From Clostridia bacterium (lineage in GTDB: Bacteria > Bacillota > Clostridia > Oscillospirales > CAG-382): a stretch of DNA of 64,000 nt. Below, piece after piece: positions 59,469-64,000 of the stretch (its first letter is position 1; each line of letters opens with the position of its first letter). The notes under the pieces are model-generated. The model was not told the DNA's origin. It searched no databases and saw only the letters and a list, made by a program, of their open reading frames with translations. The DNA is taken from assembly GCA_017560085.1 (NCBI GenBank), contig JAFYPA010000027.1:1-64000 (forward strand), given 5' to 3'. The translations under genes and the position numbers were made by a program.

Positions 59469-62400
59469 TTACTTGCTCGCCGCCTTAAGGTCAAACGCCT
59501 TTGCGGAGGCAAGATTCGGGAACGCTGCCCATGCCGCAACGTCGATGTAGAGATTGTCTACAATTGTCTTTCCGTCCTTGAAGAGGTTTTCACCCTTGCA
59601 AGCACCGAAGAGGAAGAGATGAATCTGCGTTGAGTTAACTGCGCCCTCCGGGAAGCCCGTCGCCTTTATGATAACCTCTTCCCATTCACCGTCTGCCTTG
59701 TAGCCCTCAACGGACTTTGTTGCAACGCCGTTGCCTACCTTTGTGCCGTCCTTATCAGTCATATTGTATACGTTGATATAGGGCTTTGCGGAATAGTTTG
59801 TACGGAGAAGCACCTTGAAGTATACCGACTGTGATTCAATTGAATACTTGGGAAGACCGTGACAGTCAAAGAGTACGGAGTTGCTTGTGTTGTTGAAGGT
59901 AATGTGTGTATAAGCCATACCCGTTGCTTCGTCCACCTTTGCTTCGGCGTTCATGGAAGCACGAAGGTCTGCGTAAAGCTTCGCCTTTTCGTCCTTCTGT
60001 GTGCGGAGAATGAGAGGCGCAACTATTTCCGTGCTTTCGCCTGCGTCTGCGGTTACCTTATCGGATGAGGCGGGTGCTGCGGGAGTAGCGGGTGCTGTTG
60101 TAGCCGTGCCTGCGGAAATATTGCCTGCCCAGTCCTTCTTATCGTCGTCCGCTACAGCTACCGTCTTGGGTGCCTTGTAGTCGTACTGCCAATAGGGAAT
60201 TGTATCTACGTAGTAAAGCTTACCCGTTGTATCGCCCATAACCTTTGTCATGGAGTTATATGCCGCAAGATTCATATCCGCTGTCTTGCCGTTACCGTAG
60301 TGGAAGAACTTGTTTCCGATACCCTGAATGTAGGTATTGCCCTCCATCTTGGGTGCTGTTGCATCAAAGTCGGAGTGAGGATGGATAAGAACGTGAACGG
60401 ATCTGTCGAAGATGTTGTTTCTGATAACGTAGTTTTCAAATTCGTTTCTTGTGCCCGCACCTGTTCTTATGTGAGACTGTACATTACCGTCGGGTCTTGA
60501 TGAACCGAAGCCGTAGCCTGCACGACGGAGAAGATTACCCTCGAAGAGGTGGTTCTTGCCCTTTCTCACGTATGTAACGCCGTTTTCCGTGTGGCTGAGG
60601 AAGTATTCGATGGAGTAAACGGTATCTGTGATTACGTTGTTGGAGTAAACGATGTTATCCATTTCACAGTTGCCGGTGCTTCTGTTGGAGTACTGATGTG
60701 TTACGCCTGCGTCGTAGTTCTGCCAGATGTAGCAGTTGTCAATCTTGTAGCCGTCGCATCCGCCGTAGATTTCAACGCCGTTACCGAATCTTGTAGCGGA
60801 GCCGTTTGTGTTGCCGTTTGCGTTATAGCTCTGGATTGAGCCGCCTATCCAGCCAAGCTCACAGTTTGTGACGGTAAGCTTCTGCGTTGTGCCCGAGCCT
60901 ATACCGTGTGAGCCCATATGCATAATGCAGATGTTGTCAATGTGAATATTGGGTCCGCCGATGGAAATACCGTTACCCTTCGTGTTGAATTCGATGGAAT
61001 CAAATACCTTACCGGGGTTACCGTTATCGCATCTGAAGTAGAGAGGACCTCTTGCATCACTCGCGTTGGGAACCTCACCGCTGTATGCGGAGTCCGCAAG
61101 GTGAACGAATTCGAAGTTTCTGTCAAGCTCGGTCTTCCAGTCGTACGCCTTACCTGTGTTGCCTCTTACAACGAACTTCTTGTTTACAACCGTGGGAAGC
61201 TCCTTGAGAGCATAGCCCTCGTTGTTGAGTACGATTGTACCGACATCGGGCATACTCATATCGTTCTTGTATCTCCAGATGAGTGCGCCGGTAGCCTTGT
61301 CCTCGTGTACGAGAGCCCAGTTATCGGGATTTGCACCGTTTTCGGGAGAGCCTGAGAGAATCGGCTTTGCGCCTTCGCCGTATGCTGTGTAGATTACACC
61401 TGTCTTTGCTGTGATTCTTTCACGCCAGATATCACCGCGCTTAAGAAGAAGTGCACCGCCGTTTGATACCTTGGAATTACCTGTTGCAAGTGTCTTTACC
61501 GCTGTTTCGGGTGTAAAACCGTCGTTCTTGTCGTCACCCGCAGAGGATGAAACGTAAATCTTCTTGCCCGTGATTGCGGAAAGGTCCATATTGGGTGTAC
61601 TTCTGATTTCGGCAATTCTCTTTGCTTCAAGTGCATCAAGCTCCGCAACCTTTGCATTACCCTCGTCTGTCTTGTAGATTGCATTAAGGTCGAGCTTGTC
61701 GCCAAGCGCAACAATGGGGTCCTTTACGGCGTAGAGCCAGTTGCCTTCCCATTCAACGTGGGGAACGGTTGCTTCTGCGATGTTTGCAAATGCCCAATGT
61801 GTTGTATCAACGTCAAGAGCTACAAGGAGGATATCGTTTGTAAGATTATCAATCTTCATATCTCTGCCTCTTGCACGGTTGATGATTGTAACAACCTCTG
61901 CTCTTGTGATTGTGTTGTCAGGCTTAAAGCTGAAGGTACCGTTGCCGTTGTCATAGCCGTTGATAAGTCCTGCGGAGGCGGCGGCTACGATTGCGGCGTG
62001 CTTTGCGTGTCCTCCGTCAAGGTCGGCAAAATTTACTGCCTTATCTGTAGCCTTTGCAAGACCTGTGAGGTATATAAGCTCTGCGAAATCCGCTCTTGTT
62101 ATGGGTCTGTCGGGATAGAAGTTACCGCTGTAGGAATTGAGAAGTCCCTTGCTCTGACAGTAGCCGATATACTTTGCATACCACGCATCCTGTGGAACGT
62201 CCGTGAAGTTAGCCGTACCTGCGATATTTTCTTCCTTTTCAAGAAGTCTTGCAACAACGGTACAAGCCTCTGCTCTTGTCATTGTGCCGTTGGGAAGGAA
62301 TGTGCCGTCGGTATAGCCGTTCATATAAGCTGTATGTGTCTGGAAATCGGGCTTTTCCTTGAAGAACATAATTCTTGAGATATAAACTCTGTCGTCAACG

Positions 62401-63755
62401 GAAAGCTCCTGAAGAACATAGTCACCGAGGGGACGAAGATGCATCTGGCGCATAACGTGGTCGTCCGTGGCATCGTTGTACTGTGCTTCGATTCCCGCCG
62501 AGAAGTCAAAGAGTGCGATTACCCAGTTGCCCGCAACGATTTCGTTATCGGAATATGCGCTTACGGAATTCTTGAGTACGTTGCCGTTCTTCATAATTGC
62601 GGCATACATCTTTGTATTCTGAATGGGATTCTTGGAGTCGTAGTAATATTCAACGGCGAAATACTTGTAGTAGTCAAGGTCAATGTTTGCCGCCTTGTAG
62701 GAATAGCCGTCAACGGTAAGTCTCTGACCGCCCTCAAAGGTGGGGTTGGGCTGAATTGCAACAACATTTCTGTCGTCACGCTCAACGTGTTCAACTATAC
62801 CTGCCGCCGTGTGGTTTACAATGCCGTCCTCGTATTCGGTAAAGTCAAGGGAAATAAAGTCGGGAAGCACCTTTTCAACCTTCCACGCCGCAACGTATGT
62901 CTTGCCGATGCCCTCGCATACGAATTCCGTGCCTGCGGGGATGATTGTTTCATCGGAGGTTGACTTCCAGCCGAGGAAGGTTGCGTTGGGATATGTAAAG
63001 GTCGCTACGGGAAGCGTATACTTTTCGCCGTCCTTGACCTCGATATTTTCCATAAGACCTGCCGCCTCGGGAGTACCCTTATCGAACTTAATGGAGCAGG
63101 TTGCGTTGGGGTCGGGATTCTTCTTGTAGAAGGTGTACTTTGCAACGTAGAATCTGTCGTTTTCGGGAACAAGAGCCGCACTTGTTGAGTTGAAGGGTCT
63201 GAAGTGGCACTGGTTAATCCAGTTTTTGGGGTTGCCGTTATCGTCCTTCACAACGGTGCTTGCAAGCTTCATCTGCTCGCTGAAGTCGAAGATTGCCTCT
63301 GTCCACTTGTTTGCCACAAGAGGCTCCTCGCTCATTGCGGTAAGGCTTGTTGTTGCCTTTGTGTTTCCGGGGAGGATGTTCATATAAAGAAGCTCCGAAT
63401 AGAAGGGAGCGTCCGACTTATAATAGTAGGTAACGCCTACGTACTTGTAGTCGGGAACGGTAATTTTAGCCGTATAATTTCCAAGCTTGTAGCAGTCAAG
63501 GGTGAAGTTACCCTTTACGCCCTCTGCATGGGGTGTGGGAGTGAACTCAACGGCGCTTACACCGTCAATCACAACATTTTTGGCAACTGTGGCATTGGGT
63601 ACGTTATTAACGATACCGCCGGTTACCTCATTGAAGTCAAAGGATATGTAGTTATCCCCTACCTCGGGCTGATAGCTTGTCTGTGCGTTTGCCGTAAATA
63701 CAAGCATTGAAGCAAGCATTGCAAGGCACAGAACGGATGAAAGAATCTTTTTCAT
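59469..63755 (-). CDS. Large SLH-anchored parallel beta-helix surface protein
   Basis: A 1428-residue exported protein. Signal peptide MKKILSSVLCLAML...FTANAQ (cleavage near 24); domain A, a beta-sandwich (about 30-220); a Listeria-Bacteroides-type repeat (about 225-305; ENIEVKDGEKYTLPVATFTY, FLGWKSTS); a second copy of domain A (about 305-480); three SLH repeats (about 485-670; AYMNGYTDGTFLPNGTMTRAE); an acidic linker; KIYVSSSAGDDKNDG and a long beta-helix (about 720-1230); a Pro/Thr/Ala linker; and a C-terminal jelly-roll-like domain ending WAAFPNLASAKAFDLKAASK. It shares these modules with the proteins at 18.3 and 20.6 kb. The ATG at 63755 has AAGGAAG; the 32 codons upstream are not translated. 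Probable cell-wall-bound glycan-active enzyme. Confidence 0.87.
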   Translation of the reverse strand: MKKILSSVLCLAMLASMLVFTANAQTSYQPEVGDNYISFDFNEVTGGIVNNVPNATVAKNVVIDGVSAVEFTPTPHAEGVKGNFTLDCYKLGNYTAKITVPDYKYVGVTYYYKSDAPFYSELLYMNILPGNTKATTSLTAMSEEPLVANKWTEAIFDFSEQMKLASTVVKDDNGNPKNWINQCHFRPFNSTSAALVPENDRFYVAKYTFYKKNPDPNATCSIKFDKGTPEAAGLMENIEVKDGEKYTLPVATFTYPNATFLGWKSTSDETIIPAGTEFVCEGIGKTYVAAWKVEKVLPDFISLDFTEYEDGIVNHTAAGIVEHVERDDRNVVAIQPNPTFEGGQRLTVDGYSYKAANIDLDYYKYFAVEYYYDSKNPIQNTKMYAAIMKNGNVLKNSVSAYSDNEIVAGNWVIALFDFSAGIEAQYNDATDDHVMRQMHLRPLGDYVLQELSVDDRVYISRIMFFKEKPDFQTHTAYMNGYTDGTFLPNGTMTRAEACTVVARLLEKEENIAGTANFTDVPQDAWYAKYIGYCQSKGLLNSYSGNFYPDRPITRADFAELIYLTGLAKATDKAVNFADLDGGHAKHAAIVAAASAGLINGYDNGNGTFSFKPDNTITRAEVVTIINRARGRDMKIDNLTNDILLVALDVDTTHWAFANIAEATVPHVEWEGNWLYAVKDPIVALGDKLDLNAIYKTDEGNAKVAELDALEAKRIAEIRSTPNMDLSAITGKKIYVSSSAGDDKNDGFTPETAVKTLATGNSKVSNGGALLLKRGDIWRERITAKTGVIYTAYGEGAKPILSGSPENGANPDNWALVHEDKATGALIWRYKNDMSMPDVGTIVLNNEGYALKELPTVVNKKFVVRGNTGKAYDWKTELDRNFEFVHLADSAYSGEVPNASDARGPLYFRCDNGNPGKVFDSIEFNTKGNGISIGGPNIHIDNICIMHMGSHGIGSGTTQKLTVTNCELGWIGGSIQSYNANGNTNGSATRFGNGVEIYGGCDGYKIDNCYIWQNYDAGVTHQYSNRSTGNCEMDNIVYSNNVITDTVYSIEYFLSHTENGVTYVRKGKNHLFEGNLLRRAGYGFGSSRPDGNVQSHIRTGAGTRNEFENYVIRNNIFDRSVHVLIHPHSDFDATAPKMEGNTYIQGIGNKFFHYGNGKTADMNLAAYNSMTKVMGDTTGKLYYVDTIPYWQYDYKAPKTVAVADDDKKDWAGNISAGTATTAPATPAAPASSDKVTADAGESTEIVAPLILRTQKDEKAKLYADLRASMNAEAKVDEATGMAYTHITFNNTSNSVLFDCHGLPKYSIESQSVYFKVLLRTNYSAKPYINVYNMTDKDGTKVGNGVATKSVEGYKADGEWEEVIIKATGFPEGAVNSTQIHLFLFGACKGENLFKDGKTIVDNLYIDVAAWAAFPNLASAKAFDLKAASK

Positions 63756-63810
63756 CGTTGTCTTCCTTTCAAAAAAGAATTTTGCCTCGGGTTTCCCCGC
63801 TAACGATTTT

Positions 63811-63839
63811 ATTATAAAGCATTTTGCGGAAAATAGCAA
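63811..63839 (-). promoter_or_regulatory. Promoter of the large SLH gene
   Basis: TTGCTA (63834-63839) and TATAAT (63811-63816) on the minus strand, 17-bp spacer. Confidence 0.75.
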
Positions 63840-63974
63840 TAGCAAAAGCAATATTTTTCGTTAAAAATCCAATATTTTTTATTCATTATGCAATATACAG
63901 TCCCCAAAGCGGAGATGCAATATGTTATTTTGCACAATTTATTCTGCTGTCTTTTGTGCAGTATATCAACGCAA

Positions 63975-64000
63975 AAGGACGGCACAGATTCGCACCGTCC
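63975..64000 (-). terminator. Terminator of a gene beyond the right edge
   Basis: GGACGG...CCGTCC (63977-64000), followed on the minus strand by TTTTGCG. The gene it closes is outside the window. The rest of 63840-63974 shows no gene. Confidence 0.65.

Overview
The window looks like a chromosomal segment of an uncultured gut- or rumen-type Clostridia (Bacillota; Oscillospirales or Christensenellales are my best guess). The reasons are the Gram-positive style ribosome binding sites, sigma-A promoters with 17-bp spacers, S-layer homology (SLH) surface proteins, a glycyl radical enzyme with its activase, formate-tetrahydrofolate ligase, a feoA-feoB set, and short palindromic intergenic elements of the kind common in gut Clostridia. 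No phage, insertion sequence, integrase or CRISPR array is visible. The taxon is inference.

Layout. 0.3-3.2 kb: ksgA, a ZIP metal transporter and a ROK regulator on the minus strand. 3.4-16.1 kb: a carbohydrate-catabolism district (GH43-like glycosidase, Dabb protein, LmbE-like deacetylase, DUF4432 epimerase-like protein, NagB-like isomerase, fucose/arabinose-isomerase-like protein, three Gfo/Idh/MocA dehydrogenases, two AraC regulators). 16.2-18.3 kb: UvrD-like helicase. 18.3-23.4 kb: two of three paralogous parallel beta-helix proteins; the third (1428 aa) fills 59.5-63.8 kb. 23.6-26.1 kb: acetyltransferase and CLC channel/antiporter. 26.1-31.6 kb: a minus-strand operon of glycyl radical activase, glycyl radical enzyme, FGGY sugar kinase and ManA. 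31.7-35.1 kb: feoA-feoB-cysteine-rich protein with palindromic operators and a divergent DtxR/MntR-type regulator. 35.3-46.2 kb: MATE transporter, an SPFH/zinc-ribbon gene set, a HEPN-like membrane protein, tRNA-Ser(CGA), fhs, an oligopeptide-binding lipoprotein and two unknowns. 46.2-59.3 kb: a roughly 13-kb purine operon (purE-purF-purM-purN-membrane protein-purO-purH-TIM barrel-purD-purL) preceded by a ZTP riboswitch and closed by a double terminator.

Most striking observations. (1) purL is cut by one in-frame TAG; both sides are in the same frame and together give the normal 1232-residue enzyme. (2) At least twelve intergenic loci carry arrays with an exact 7-nt period, linked to hairpins that mostly have GAA/TTC loops. 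Each locus has its own heptamer, as in the heptanucleotide STRR repeats of cyanobacteria; this is the best candidate here for something undescribed. (3) The purF product starts Met-Gly-Gly-Phe-Phe-Gly and lacks the N-terminal cysteine nucleophile. (4) IMP is made by a separate AICAR transformylase and an archaeal-type PurO cyclohydrolase. (5) The FeoB-associated cysteine-rich protein is frameshifted at a run of six T. (6) A 14-bp palindrome CTAATATATATTAG and its variants recur at gene junctions, between a stop codon and the next ribosome binding site.

How the genes fit together: the left half breaks down plant-type sugars and feeds sugar phosphates into central metabolism; the glycyl radical operon points to anaerobic breakdown of a sugar-derived substrate; Fhs supplies the formyl-folate used by PurN and PurH; and ZTP, which signals formyl-folate shortage, is expected to switch on the purine operon.
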